A stretch of 64,000 nt of DNA from Streptomyces solicavernae (GCF_029968095.1 NZ_JASCIR010000008.1:124001-188000); one strand, 5' to 3'. Positions 27,840 through 36,383 are shown, counted from the first letter of the stretch. Translations and numbers: made by a program. The notes: generated by a model from the letters alone, not told the origin.

Positions 27840-30494
27840 ATGCAACGAGACACGTCAGGGTCCCGTCGGCGGTGGGCCCGGCTGCGCGGACGGCGGCTGC
27901 TCGCGATGGTGGCCGCCGTCGCCGTGCTCGCCGGGGCCGGCGCCGCCACGGCCGTCGCCGCAGGTGACGACGGGCCCGCGGTGCACCGCGAGGACCGGTC
28001 GCTGCCCATGGGCGGCGGGGTCCGCGTCGACACGTCGTACTTCACGGCGGGGGACGCGGACACCAAACGGCCCGCCGTGCTCATCGGGCACGGCTTCGGC
28101 GGCAGCAAGAACGACACGCGCGCGCAGGCCGAGAGGCTCGCCGCCGAGGGGTACGCGGTGCTGACCTGGTCCGCCCGCGGCTTCGGCAGGTCCGGCGGCA
28201 AGATCGGCCTCAACGACCCGAAGGCCGAGGTCGCCGACGCATCGCGGCTCATCGACTGGCTGGCGCAGCGCCCCGAGGTCCAGCTGCAGGCCGAGGGCGA
28301 CCCGCTGGTCGGCATGACCGGGGCCTCCTACGGCGGCGCGGTCTCCCTGCTCACGGCCGGGCACGACGACCGCGTGGACGCCATCGCCCCCGCGATCACG
28401 TACTGGAACCTGGCCGACGCGCTGTTCCCGAACGGCGTGTTCAAGAAGCTGTGGGCCGGGATGTTCCTGTCCACCGGCGGCGGCTGCCGGGCCTTCGAGC
28501 CGCAGCTGTGCGCCATGTACAACCGCGTCGCCGAGACCGGCGAACCGGACGAGAAGGCCCGGAAGCTCCTCGAAGCCCGCAGCCCCGCAGCCGTCGGCGA
28601 CAAGATCGACGTACCGGCCCTGATCATGCAGGGCCAGACCGACTCGCTGTTCCCGCTCTCCCACGCCGACGCCATGGCCAAAGCCATCGGCGACAACGGC
28701 GCGCCCGTCGCCGTCGACTGGCTCGCCGGCGGACACGACGGCGGCGACCTGGAGGCGAACCGCCTGGAGTCCCGCGTCACCGCCTGGTTCGACCGGTACC
28801 TGAAGGACGAGAAGTCCACCGACACCGGCAGCCCCTTCCGCGTCACCCGCTCCGGCGGCGTCGACTCCACCGACGGCCGCACCCAGCAGCGCGGCGCCAC
28901 CGACAGCGCGTACCCGGGTCTCGACCACGGCCGGCGCGACATCGCCCTGCGCGGCGGGAAGAAGTCCTTCGAGAACCCGGCCGGGGCCAGCCCGCCCGCG
29001 ATCTCCAACGTCCCCGGCCTCACCGGCGGCTTCACCCAGCTGTCCTCGCTCGGCCTCGGCGGCCTCTCCACCGACTTCCCCGGCCAGCACGCCGCCTTCG
29101 ACTCGGCCCCGCTGGAGCGCGACCTGACCATCACCGGCTCGCCCACGGTCGACCTGCACATCACCTCCGACCGGGACGAGGCGGTCCTGTTCGGCAAGGT
29201 GTACGACGTCGGCCCCGACGGCCGCAGGCAGGTGCTGCCCTCCCAGCTCGTCGCCCCGATCCGGGTCGAGGACGCGCGGCGGGGCAAGGACGTGCGGCTC
29301 ACGCTGCCCGCGATCGACCACGAGTTCCGCGCCGGCCACCGGCTGCGGCTCGTCCTCTCCTCCACCGACCTCGGGTACGCCTCACCGGCCGCCCCCGCCA
29401 CGTACACGGTGACGCCGAAGAGCGCCCTGCACGTGCCCGTGGTGCCCGGGCTGACCACCGCGGCCACGCCGCTGCCCGCCTGGGTCTGGTGGCTGCCCCT
29501 CGGCGCCCTGGCCCTCGCGGGCGGGCTGCTGCTCACCGCCCGCCGCCGCACCACCCCACCGGCTCCGGACCCGACGCTCGCCGAAGTCCCGCTCCAGATC
29601 ACGGACTTGAGCAAGAAGTACGGCAAGTCGGACAGCTATTCCGTCCGGGACCTCTCCTTCCGCGTCGAGAAGGGCCAGGTCCTCGGGCTGCTCGGGCCCA
29701 ACGGCGCCGGGAAGACCACCACCCTGCGGATGCTGATGGGCCTGATCGCCCCGGACGGCGGCGAGATCCGGCTCTTCGGGCACGCCGTGCGGCCCGGCGC
29801 GCCGGTGCTCTCCCGGGTCGGCGCCTTCGTCGAGGGCGCCGGGTTCCTGCCGCACCTCTCGGGCCGCGAGAACCTCACGCTGTACTGGGCGGCTACGGGC
29901 CGTCCGGCCGAGGACGCGCACATCGACGAGGCCCTGGAGATCGCCGGGCTCGGCGACGCCCTCGCCCGCGCGGTGCGCACGTACTCGCAGGGCATGCGGC
30001 AGCGCCTCGCCATCGCCCAGGCCATGCTCGGCCTGCCCGAGCTGCTGATCCTCGACGAACCCACCAACGGCCTCGACCCGCCGCAGATCCGCGAGATGCG
30101 CGAGGTGATGATCCGGTACGCCGCACAGGGGCGCACCGTGATCGTCTCCAGCCACCTCCTCGCCGAGGTCGAGCAGTCCTGCACGCACCTCGTCGTCATG
30201 GACCGCGGCAGGCTCGTGCAGGCCGGACCCGTCGCCGAGATCGTCGGCTCCGGGCAGACCCTCCTGGTCGGCACGGAGCGGGAGTTGGAGCCGGTGCTCG
30301 TCGAGAAGATCGACGCCCTGGAGGGCGTGCAGTCGGCGGTCGCCGCGGACGGCGGCGTCCTGGTCCGGCTCGACGGCGCCACGGTCGCCGAGCTGCTCGC
30401 CGAACTCGTCCGGCTCGACGTCCCGGTCACGGGCGTCGGACCGCACCGAAGGCTGGAGGACGCCTTCCTGAACCTGATCGGAGGACCGGCATGA
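27840..30494 (+). CDS. Fusion of extracytoplasmic alpha/beta-hydrolase and ABC transporter ATPase
   Basis: An 884-aa chimera. An N-terminal membrane or signal segment (about residues 18-40) is followed by a CocE/X-Pro-dipeptidyl-peptidase-like alpha/beta hydrolase with GHGFGGSKND, nucleophile-elbow GMTGASYGG (Ser), candidate Asp in MQGQTDSLFPL and His in GGHDGGD. A jelly-roll-like C-terminal part of that class (GSPTVDLHITSDRDEAVLFGKVYDV) comes next. A second transmembrane helix (WVWWLPLGALALAGGLLL, about 550) leads to a complete ABC ATPase: LGPNGAGKTT, YSQGMRQRLAIAQAM, LLILDEPTNGLDPP and SSHLL. The topology predicts the hydrolase outside and the ATPase inside. Its stop overlaps the permease gene (ATGA). 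It may couple cleavage of a peptide or ester to transport or self-protection; the substrate is unknown. Confidence 0.9.
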   Translation: MQRDTSGSRRRWARLRGRRLLAMVAAVAVLAGAGAATAVAAGDDGPAVHREDRSLPMGGGVRVDTSYFTAGDADTKRPAVLIGHGFGGSKNDTRAQAERLAAEGYAVLTWSARGFGRSGGKIGLNDPKAEVADASRLIDWLAQRPEVQLQAEGDPLVGMTGASYGGAVSLLTAGHDDRVDAIAPAITYWNLADALFPNGVFKKLWAGMFLSTGGGCRAFEPQLCAMYNRVAETGEPDEKARKLLEARSPAAVGDKIDVPALIMQGQTDSLFPLSHADAMAKAIGDNGAPVAVDWLAGGHDGGDLEANRLESRVTAWFDRYLKDEKSTDTGSPFRVTRSGGVDSTDGRTQQRGATDSAYPGLDHGRRDIALRGGKKSFENPAGASPPAISNVPGLTGGFTQLSSLGLGGLSTDFPGQHAAFDSAPLERDLTITGSPTVDLHITSDRDEAVLFGKVYDVGPDGRRQVLPSQLVAPIRVEDARRGKDVRLTLPAIDHEFRAGHRLRLVLSSTDLGYASPAAPATYTVTPKSALHVPVVPGLTTAATPLPAWVWWLPLGALALAGGLLLTARRRTTPPAPDPTLAEVPLQITDLSKKYGKSDSYSVRDLSFRVEKGQVLGLLGPNGAGKTTTLRMLMGLIAPDGGEIRLFGHAVRPGAPVLSRVGAFVEGAGFLPHLSGRENLTLYWAATGRPAEDAHIDEALEIAGLGDALARAVRTYSQGMRQRLAIAQAMLGLPELLILDEPTNGLDPPQIREMREVMIRYAAQGRTVIVSSHLLAEVEQSCTHLVVMDRGRLVQAGPVAEIVGSGQTLLVGTERELEPVLVEKIDALEGVQSAVAADGGVLVRLDGATVAELLAELVRLDVPVTGVGPHRRLEDAFLNLIGGPA

Positions 30495-31393
30495 GCACCG
30501 CCGTGGACGCTGCTGGGGATGCCGCTGGGGGTGCCGCTGAGGACGCCGTGGATGCCGCTCCCGGCTACCGCGCCGGGCGCACCCTGCCCCTGCGGGTGGA
30601 GCTGCGCCGCCAGCTCGGCCGCCGCCGGACGCTGGTGATGGGCCTGGTCCTGGCCGTGCTGCCGCTGATCCTGGTCGCCGCGTTCGCCATCGGCGGCACC
30701 CCGGAGGCGAGCGCGCGGCGTGGGGCCACGCTGATGCAGGTCGCCACCGAGTCCGGCGCGAACTTCGCCGCGACCTGCCTGTTCGTCTCGGCCGGGTTCC
30801 TGCTGGTCGTCCCTGTCGCCCTGTTCTGCGGGGACACGGTCGCCTCCGAGGCCGGCTGGTCCTCGCTGCGCTATCTTCTGGCCGCGCCCGTGCCGCGCGC
30901 CCGGCTGCTGTGGAGCAAGCTCGCGGTCGCCCTCGGCCTGAGCGCCGCCGCGATGCTCCTGATGCCGCTGGTCGCCCTCGCGGTGGGCACGGTCGCGTAC
31001 GGCTGGGGGCCGCTGGAACTGCCGACCGGCGGCGGTCTCGCGGCCGGTGACTCGGCGCTGCGGCTCCTGGTGGTCGTGGCGTACATCTTCGCGTCCCAAC
31101 TGGTCACCGCCGGGCTCGCGTTCTGGCTCTCCACGAAGACGGACGCACCGCTGGGCGCGGTCGGCGGCGCGGTCGGCCTGACCATCGTCGGCAACGTCCT
31201 GGACGCCGTCACGGCCCTCGGCGACTGGCGGGACGTCCTCCCCGCGCACTGGCAGTTCGCCTGGATAGACGCCCTCCAGCCCACCCCGGGATGGGGCGGC
31301 ATGATCCAGGGCACGGCGGTCTCGGTGACGTACGCGGTGGTGCTGATCGCGTTGGCGTTCAGGGGGTTCGCGCGGAAGGACATCGTGAGTTAG
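30491..31393 (+). CDS. ABC-2-type transporter permease
   Basis: A 300-aa permease with six hydrophobic segments (for example LVMGLVLAVLPLILVAAFAIGG, FVSAGFLLVVPVALFCGDTVASEAGWSSLRYLLAAPVPRARLLWSKL), the ABC-2 family pattern. It starts with a low-complexity Ala/Asp/Gly stretch made from near-repeats of GATGCCGCTGGGG. ATG 30491 overlaps the stop of the hydrolase-ATPase gene, so it is the obligate partner. Followed by a hairpin at 31429. Confidence 0.92.
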   Translation: MSTAVDAAGDAAGGAAEDAVDAAPGYRAGRTLPLRVELRRQLGRRRTLVMGLVLAVLPLILVAAFAIGGTPEASARRGATLMQVATESGANFAATCLFVSAGFLLVVPVALFCGDTVASEAGWSSLRYLLAAPVPRARLLWSKLAVALGLSAAAMLLMPLVALAVGTVAYGWGPLELPTGGGLAAGDSALRLLVVVAYIFASQLVTAGLAFWLSTKTDAPLGAVGGAVGLTIVGNVLDAVTALGDWRDVLPAHWQFAWIDALQPTPGWGGMIQGTAVSVTYAVVLIALAFRGFARKDIVS

Positions 31394-31428
31394 GGGCTGA
31401 CGCGGCTTCCCCGGACCCCGCTCCTCAG

Positions 31429-31459
31429 TCGCCGGGGGCTGACCTATCAGCCCCGGCGA
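31429..31459. terminator. Terminator hairpin between convergent genes
   Basis: TCGCCGGGGGCTGA and TCAGCCCCGGCGA pair over 13 bp with a one-base bulge and a 4-nt loop. The hairpin sits between the permease and the convergent VWA lipoprotein gene and could serve both. Confidence 0.75.
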
Positions 31460-31471
31460 TCTGGACGCTAC

Positions 31472-33214
31472 CTAGGCCCGCAGCGAAGCCGCCTGCCGCA
31501 CGGCCGTCGCCAGCCGCCGCACGTCGACATCGGCCGGATCGTCGGACCCCTGTGCCAACCGGTCCGCGTGCTCGGACAGTTCGGACAACGACATCCGGCC
31601 GGGCAGCGGCATGAACCGATCCTCACCGGAACCGGAACCGGAACCGGAACCGGAATCGGAACCGGAACCGGAATCGGAACCGGAACCGGAACCGGAGCCG
31701 GAGCCGGAAACCGTGCCCTCTCCGGCCAACGCCGGCTTCGGGTCAGGGCACGACGCACTCGGGTCGTCATACGGGCACCCCGACGGCTCCGGCCGATACG
31801 CAGCCGCCCGCAGCGCATCCGCGAAGTACGCCGCGACCGCGCTCACCTGGAAACCCCGGTCCGCCCCGTCCCACAGCGGCTCGCCGAGCTGCTCGGCGCT
31901 GATCCGGCGCGAAGCCTCGTGCGGGGTACGGGACTCGGGGTCCTGCCAGCGCACCCGCGCCGTCGCCACATGCGCGTCACCGGAAGCCGCGCCCTCCTTC
32001 AGCCGTACGGCATACAGCGCCGTCACCGAGTGCCCGGGGCCGACCTCGCCGCCGTCGACTCGGTCGTCACGGAAGTCCTCGTCGGCCACCCGCCGGTTGT
32101 CGTAGCCGATGAGCCGGAACTTCTCGACCGTCTCCGGGTCGAACGCGACCTGCGCCTTCGCGTCCCGGGCGCGCAGCTCGATGTGCGCGGGCAGGTCGTC
32201 GCAGAACACCTTGCGGGCCTCGGCGGGGTCGGAGACGTAGGTGGTGTGCCCGTCGCCCTTGTCGGCGAGCTGCTCCATCAGCGCGTCGCCGTACTGGCTG
32301 CCGACGCCGACGCCGAAGAGCGTGATGCCGTGCTCGCGGCGGGCCTCGGAGATCCGCTCCAGGATCGTGTCGGCGCTGGTCGCGCCGGTGTTGGCGAGCG
32401 CGTCGGAGAGCAGCACGACCCGGTTCGTCGCGCCCTTCGTGCGGCCCTCGACGGCGGTGTCGTAGCCGGTGCGGATGCCCGCCTCCAGGTTGGTGGAGTC
32501 GGTGGGCTCCAGGCCGTCGACCGCCTCGTGCACCCGCTCGCGCTCCGCGTCCCCGGCGAGGCGGGTCATCGGCAGTACGGTCTCGGCCTCGTCGCTGAAC
32601 GTCACGATCGCCACGGAGTCGTCGGCGCGCAGCCGGTCCGTCATGATGCCGAGCGACTCCTTGACCAGGTCGAGCCGTCCGGGCTCGGCCATGGAGCCGG
32701 AGATGTCGATGACGAACGTGAGCGCGGCGGGCGGCCGCTTCTCCGCGTCCGCGGACTTGGTGGCGAGCCCGACCCGCAGCAGTGACCAGTCCGCGCCCGC
32801 CGCGCCGGGCGCCTTCGCGCCGTCGACGTTCACGGAGATGCCGTTGCCCTTCGGCTGCGGATAGTCCTGCCGGAAGCTGTTGACGAACTCCTCGGGCCGG
32901 ACCGTCGACGGATCGGGCAACCGCCCCTCGTCGAGGGTGCGCCGCGCGTAACCGTACGAGGCGGTGTCCACGTCCAGGGCGAACGTGGAGAGGTAGTCCG
33001 GCGGTGCCGCCTCCTGTCCCTCGGCGTCCTGCTTCTGCCCGCCCTCCGGCGCGGGCGCGACGGCACCCCCGCCCGGACGCGGCGCCTTCGCCGCGGAGTC
33101 CGAGGCTCCGATGGCGCCGCCCCCGGAACACCCGGTGAGCAGCACACCCCCGAGGGCGAGCCCCACCACCCCCTTGCGCATCCAGCCGTCCCCACGAGCA
33201 TCCCCACGACCCAT
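31472..33214 (-). CDS. VWA-domain lipoprotein (YfbK-like)
   Basis: A 580-aa exported lipoprotein. A signal peptide ends in the lipobox LLTGC (Cys29). An Ala/Gly-rich linker leads to the N-terminal YfbK domain (YLSTFALDVDTASYGYARRTL...VRPEEFVNSF), a von Willebrand A domain with MIDAS DISGSM and an LSDAL segment, and the DUF3520-type C-terminal domain (RLIGYDNR...FRDDRVDGGEVGPGHSVTALYAV). Near the C-terminus is a 35-residue Gly/Ser/Asp tract encoded by tandem GGAACC-type hexamers. ATG 33214 has AAGGGGG eight bases upstream. It probably acts in cell-surface adhesion or assembly; the ligand is unknown. Confidence 0.92.
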   Translation of the reverse strand: MGRGDARGDGWMRKGVVGLALGGVLLTGCSGGGAIGASDSAAKAPRPGGGAVAPAPEGGQKQDAEGQEAAPPDYLSTFALDVDTASYGYARRTLDEGRLPDPSTVRPEEFVNSFRQDYPQPKGNGISVNVDGAKAPGAAGADWSLLRVGLATKSADAEKRPPAALTFVIDISGSMAEPGRLDLVKESLGIMTDRLRADDSVAIVTFSDEAETVLPMTRLAGDAERERVHEAVDGLEPTDSTNLEAGIRTGYDTAVEGRTKGATNRVVLLSDALANTGATSADTILERISEARREHGITLFGVGVGSQYGDALMEQLADKGDGHTTYVSDPAEARKVFCDDLPAHIELRARDAKAQVAFDPETVEKFRLIGYDNRRVADEDFRDDRVDGGEVGPGHSVTALYAVRLKEGAASGDAHVATARVRWQDPESRTPHEASRRISAEQLGEPLWDGADRGFQVSAVAAYFADALRAAAYRPEPSGCPYDDPSASCPDPKPALAGEGTVSGSGSGSGSGSDSGSGSDSGSGSGSGSGEDRFMPLPGRMSLSELSEHADRLAQGSDDPADVDVRRLATAVRQAASLRA

Positions 33215-33366
33215 GTCCGGCCGCCCCCTTCTGTCGTCCAGTTCTTGTGACTGTGACGCGGAAGGGGGCGTATCGGACCGGCCGGCAGAGTTGCGGAACG
33301 GTCACAAAACCAGCCAGCCCGGCGTTTGCGGAGCCCGAAGGGCGATCGGGGGTCCGGGGGCGGAGC

Positions 33367-33556
33367 CCCGAGCGCCTGTGCGCCGACGTGGGGCCGGTTC
33401 ACCTCGAACGTGGCCATCGCGGCCTGGCTCTTCGCGCCCGTGGACCCTCCCGTACGCGGGCGAGCCGGGCGTCGAGCTTCTCCTTGCCGCTGAGCAGGCG
33501 GTGCAGTTCTTCAGGTCCTGCTGTTCCTCGGCCAGTTCGAGGGAGAAACCGGCCAT
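33367..33556 (-). pseudogene. Acyl-CoA dehydrogenase remnant
   Basis: ATG 33556 opens MAGFSLELAEEQQDLKN, the typical N-terminus of Streptomyces acyl-CoA dehydrogenases. The sequence then jumps, in another frame, to LLSGKEKLDARLARVREGPRA and, in a third frame, MATFEVNRPHVGAQALG (33417-33367), which match a segment normally near residues 240-280. So about 200 codons are deleted, at least two frameshifts are present and the C-terminal third is gone, replaced by a GC-rich intergenic-type repeat. It is clearly non-functional. The SCP2 remnant lies directly upstream. Confidence 0.75.
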
Positions 33557-33560
33557 CCGG

Positions 33561-33614
33561 GCGTCACGTCTTCGGGATGTCGAAGTGGCGTCACGCCTTC
33601 GGGATGTCGAAGTA
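33561..33614. repeat. 27-bp tandem duplication at the SCP2 remnant end
   Basis: Units 33561-33587 and 33588-33614 are identical at 25 of 27 positions. Each encodes, on the minus strand, the same C-terminal tail (FDIP, Lys, then Ala or Thr) and a TGA. The coding tail and stop of the SCP2 remnant have been duplicated in tandem. Confidence 0.85.
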
Positions 33615-33770
33615 GCGGGTGAGCCCGGCGGCGAGCGCGACATCGCCCGCGATCTTGAGCTTGCGGGTCATGAACATCGTGACCGGGTTGGAGTTGCCGG
33701 AGACCAGCTTCAGGAACTCGGCGTCGCCCATGACGAGCGTGACGCGCGGCTCGGCGTCCGCAACAACTTC
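33591..33770 (-). pseudogene. Truncated SCP2 sterol-binding protein
   Basis: A 59-codon open frame without a start codon. It begins after an in-frame TAA at 33771-33773 and reads RVTLVMGDAEFLKLVSGNSN, then PVTMFMTRKLKIAGDVALAA and the FDIPKA tail. This is the C-terminal half of an SCP2 (sterol carrier protein 2) lipid-binding domain; the usual first half is missing. It precedes the acyl-CoA dehydrogenase remnant on the same strand, a natural lipid-catabolism pair. Confidence 0.75.
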
Positions 33771-33842
33771 TTACTCCCGAGTAAGCTTACTTAGGAGTCA
33801 GACCTGCGTCAGCCCCATTGATTTCTGCTTACGCATCGGTAA
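33771..33842. promoter_or_regulatory. Two 14-bp TTAC-N6-GTAA palindromes upstream of fadD
   Basis: TTACTCCCGAGTAA (33771-33784) and TTACGCATCGGTAA (33829-33842) share the pattern TTAC-N6-GTAA typical of TetR-family regulators of fatty-acid genes. The spacing between centres is 58 bp. They lie 74-145 bp before the fadD-like ATG, in an AT-richer stretch suitable for a promoter. The regulator is not in the window. Confidence 0.6.
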
Positions 33843-33915
33843 GTTGACGGGCGCGTAAAGAACTTGCACTGCAGCACCACAGGGAAGCGAACAGCGCCGA
33901 CAACGGAGCCGACCC

Positions 33916-35862
33916 ATGGGCGTACGCAAGGATCTGAAACGGGCGAAGCGGCGCAGCGACCTCGCGGCACGCGTCCACACGGAGCTGATCAGGGAGGACG
34001 GCGTCGTCCGCGAGGTGCGCACCGCCGCCCTCGGCTCCGCCCCCGCCCCCGGCACGACCGCCGACATCCCCTTCACCAACGCCGCCGAGGCGCCCGACGC
34101 GGTGGTCCTGCGCCGCAAGGAGGCCGGCGCCTGGCGGCCCGTGACCGCGGCGACCTTCGCCCGCGAAGTCACCGCCGCCGCCAAGGGGCTGATCGCGGCA
34201 GGCCTCGAACCGGGCGGCCGCGTCGCCCTGATGTCCCGTACCCGCTACGAGTGGGCCGTGCTCGACTTCGCCATCTGGGCGGCCGGCGGCCAGACCGTGC
34301 CGGTCTACGCCACCTCGTCCGCCGAGCAGATCGCCTGGATCGTCCAGGACTCCGGGGCGCGCTTCGTGATCACGGAGACCGAGGAGAACTCCCGTACCGT
34401 CCGCGCCGCCTGTGCGTCGATGGACGATCAGCCCAGGTCGTGGGAGCTGGGCAACGGCGCGGTCCTCGAACTCGCCCGCCTCGGACGGGACATCACGGAC
34501 GAGGAGGCGGACAAGCGGAGGGCAGCGCTCACCCCCGACACCATCGCGACCGTCTGCTACACCTCCGGCACCACAGGACGCCCCAAGGGCTGCGTCCTCA
34601 CCCATGGCAATCTGCACGCCGAGGCCGCCGGGACCGTCGACCTGCTACACCCGGTCTTCAAGGAGGTCACCGGCCAGGTCGCGACCACGCTGCTCTTCCT
34701 GCCGCTCGCCCACATCCTGGGCCGGGTCATCCAGGTCGCCTGCATGCTCGCGCGGATCGAGGTCGGCCACTGTCCGAGCATCAAACCGGACGAACTCCGG
34801 CCCGAACTGCGGTCGTTCAAACCCACCTTCGTGGTCGGCGTCCCGTACCTCTTCGAGAAGATCCACGACACCGGCCGCGCCACCGCCGAGAAGATCGGCC
34901 GCGGCGCCTCCTTCGAGCGCGCCGACCGCATCGCCGTCCGCTTCGGTGAGGCCTGCCTCGACAAGTTCCTGGACAAGGGCAAGGGCCCCACGCCCGGCCT
35001 CTACCTCGCCTGGGCCCTTTACGACCTGCTCGTCTACCGCCGCGTCCGCAAGGAGATCGGCGGCCGCCTGCGCTACGCGATCAGCGGCGGCTCCCCCCTC
35101 GACCGCCGCCTCAACCTCTTCTTCTACGCCGCCGGGATCATCGTGTACGAGGGCTACGGCCTGACCGAGACCACCGCCGCCGCCACGATCATCCCGCCGC
35201 TCGGCCCCCGCCCCGGCACCGTCGGCCTGCCTGTTCCCGGCACCTCGGTGCGGATCGCGGACGACGGCGAGGTGCTGATCAAGGGCCCCATCGTCTTCGG
35301 CTCGTACTGGAACAACCCCGACGCCACCGAACAGGTCCTGGACAGCGGCTGGTTCGCGACCGGAGACCTCGGCGAGTTCGACGGCGACGGCTATCTGCGG
35401 ATCACCGGGCGCAAGAAGGACATCCTGGTCACCAGCGGCGGCAAGAACGTCTCGCCCGCCGTCCTGGAGGACCGGCTGCGCAGCCGCCCGCCGATCGGCC
35501 AGTGCATCGTCGTCGGCGACAACCGGCCCTTCGTCGGCGCCGTCATCACCCTCGAAGCCGAGGCCGTCGAGCACTGGCTCGCCGTCCGCAAGGCGCCCAG
35601 GGACACCCCGATGTCCGAGGCGCTCAAGGACCCGCGGATGCTGGCCGACGTCCAGAAGGCCGTCGACTACGCCAACGAGGCCGTCTCGCGCGCCGAGTCC
35701 ATCCGTAAATTCGTCGTCGTGGAGGGCGAGTTCACCGAGGACAACGGGCTGCTCACCCCCTCCCTGAAGATCAAACGGCACGCGGTGGCGCGCGCGTACG
35801 AGCAGCAGATCGAGGCGCTCTATGAATCCCCGAACGGGCGGGGGCGACCGTCCACCCGCTGA
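33916..35862 (+). CDS. fadD: Long-chain fatty acid-CoA ligase (AMP-dependent synthetase)
   Basis: A 648-aa acyl-activating enzyme of the FadD15/FACL family. Motifs are P-loop-like YTSGTTGRPKGCVLTH, the adenylation motif YEGYGLTETTAAATI, FATGDLGEFDGDGYLRITGRKKD and the C-terminal catalytic Lys region (TPSLKIKRHAV). It activates fatty acids (fatty acid + ATP + CoA) for beta-oxidation or lipid synthesis. ATG 33916 has GGAG seven bases upstream. The last ten residues (PNGRGRPSTR) are not typical; they come from out-of-frame sequence of the GMC pseudogene fused to the 3' end. The enzyme core is complete, so it should be active. Confidence 0.94.
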   Translation: MGVRKDLKRAKRRSDLAARVHTELIREDGVVREVRTAALGSAPAPGTTADIPFTNAAEAPDAVVLRRKEAGAWRPVTAATFAREVTAAAKGLIAAGLEPGGRVALMSRTRYEWAVLDFAIWAAGGQTVPVYATSSAEQIAWIVQDSGARFVITETEENSRTVRAACASMDDQPRSWELGNGAVLELARLGRDITDEEADKRRAALTPDTIATVCYTSGTTGRPKGCVLTHGNLHAEAAGTVDLLHPVFKEVTGQVATTLLFLPLAHILGRVIQVACMLARIEVGHCPSIKPDELRPELRSFKPTFVVGVPYLFEKIHDTGRATAEKIGRGASFERADRIAVRFGEACLDKFLDKGKGPTPGLYLAWALYDLLVYRRVRKEIGGRLRYAISGGSPLDRRLNLFFYAAGIIVYEGYGLTETTAAATIIPPLGPRPGTVGLPVPGTSVRIADDGEVLIKGPIVFGSYWNNPDATEQVLDSGWFATGDLGEFDGDGYLRITGRKKDILVTSGGKNVSPAVLEDRLRSRPPIGQCIVVGDNRPFVGAVITLEAEAVEHWLAVRKAPRDTPMSEALKDPRMLADVQKAVDYANEAVSRAESIRKFVVVEGEFTEDNGLLTPSLKIKRHAVARAYEQQIEALYESPNGRGRPSTR

Positions 35863-36345
35863 CCACTGTGGTCGCGGTCCGCGAACAGGGCGACGGCTTC
35901 GCGGTCACCACCCGCCCGACGGGCAGCCGCCTCCGACGCAGGCAGCACGCCCGCACCGCCCGCCACGTGATCCTCGCCGCCGGTACTCACGGTACTCACG
36001 GTACTCACGGCATCCACGGCACCCACGGCATCCACGGCATCCACGGCACCCACGGCACTCAGACTCTGCTGCACACCATGCGTGACCGCGGACTCCTGCG
36101 CCGCCTCTCCGGCACCCTCGGCCGCCTCACCTGCACCAACTCCGAGGCCCGGGTGGGGGCGTTGACCTTCCCGCGCCGCTGCCGCAAGGCCCGCACAGGC
36201 CGAGCTCGCCATGTCCCTGTGGCCCAACAAGGACGAGCAGGACCCGCGCCCTGCGCGCCGGGCGCCCCGTACGCGCGCGTGGCCGCGGTCGCGCCCCGCT
36301 CGCCCGCGGTGCCGGAGGGGGCGTACGGGGCGCTGCGGCTGCCTG
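35826..36345 (+). pseudogene. GMC oxidoreductase (cholesterol-oxidase-like) pseudogene
   Basis: Fragments of an FAD-dependent GMC oxidoreductase in order: PERAGATVHPLTTVVAVREQ, VTTRPTGS, TARHVILAAGT, an expanded GTHGTHG...GTQ tract, TLLHTMRDRGLLRRLSGTLG and LTCTNSEARVGA. After a deletion come, in another frame, AQAELAMSLWPNKDEQDPRPA and, after a further frame change, GAPYARVAAVAPRSPAVPEG and GALRLPD, which match the C-terminus of Streptomyces cholesterol-oxidase-like proteins. The FAD-binding N-terminus is absent. Its first 36 bp overlap the 3' end of fadD in another frame, showing that a deletion joined the two genes. Confidence 0.75.
35982..36062. repeat. Nine tandem 9-bp repeats inside the GMC pseudogene
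   Basis: Nine contiguous units of the form GGYAYYCAC (GGTACTCAC x3, then GGCATCCAC/GGCACCCAC variants, last GGCACTCAG) encode Gly-(Thr/Ile)-His repeats. The expansion sits exactly at the conserved AGT-x-GTQ motif of GMC enzymes, which normally has one unit. Confidence 0.85.
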
Positions 36346-36383
36346 ACTCCGGGGCGGGGGAGGGGACTTGACCTCCCGGAGTC

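Noticed and set aside
33302..33643. 113-codon hypothetical protein
   Set aside because: The frame joins out-of-frame pieces of an acyl-CoA dehydrogenase remnant and repeat DNA; described as a pseudogene instead.
35868..36371. 167-codon hypothetical protein after fadD
   Set aside because: Its content is the internal part of a GMC oxidoreductase with a repeat expansion, a deletion and a frame change; described as a pseudogene.
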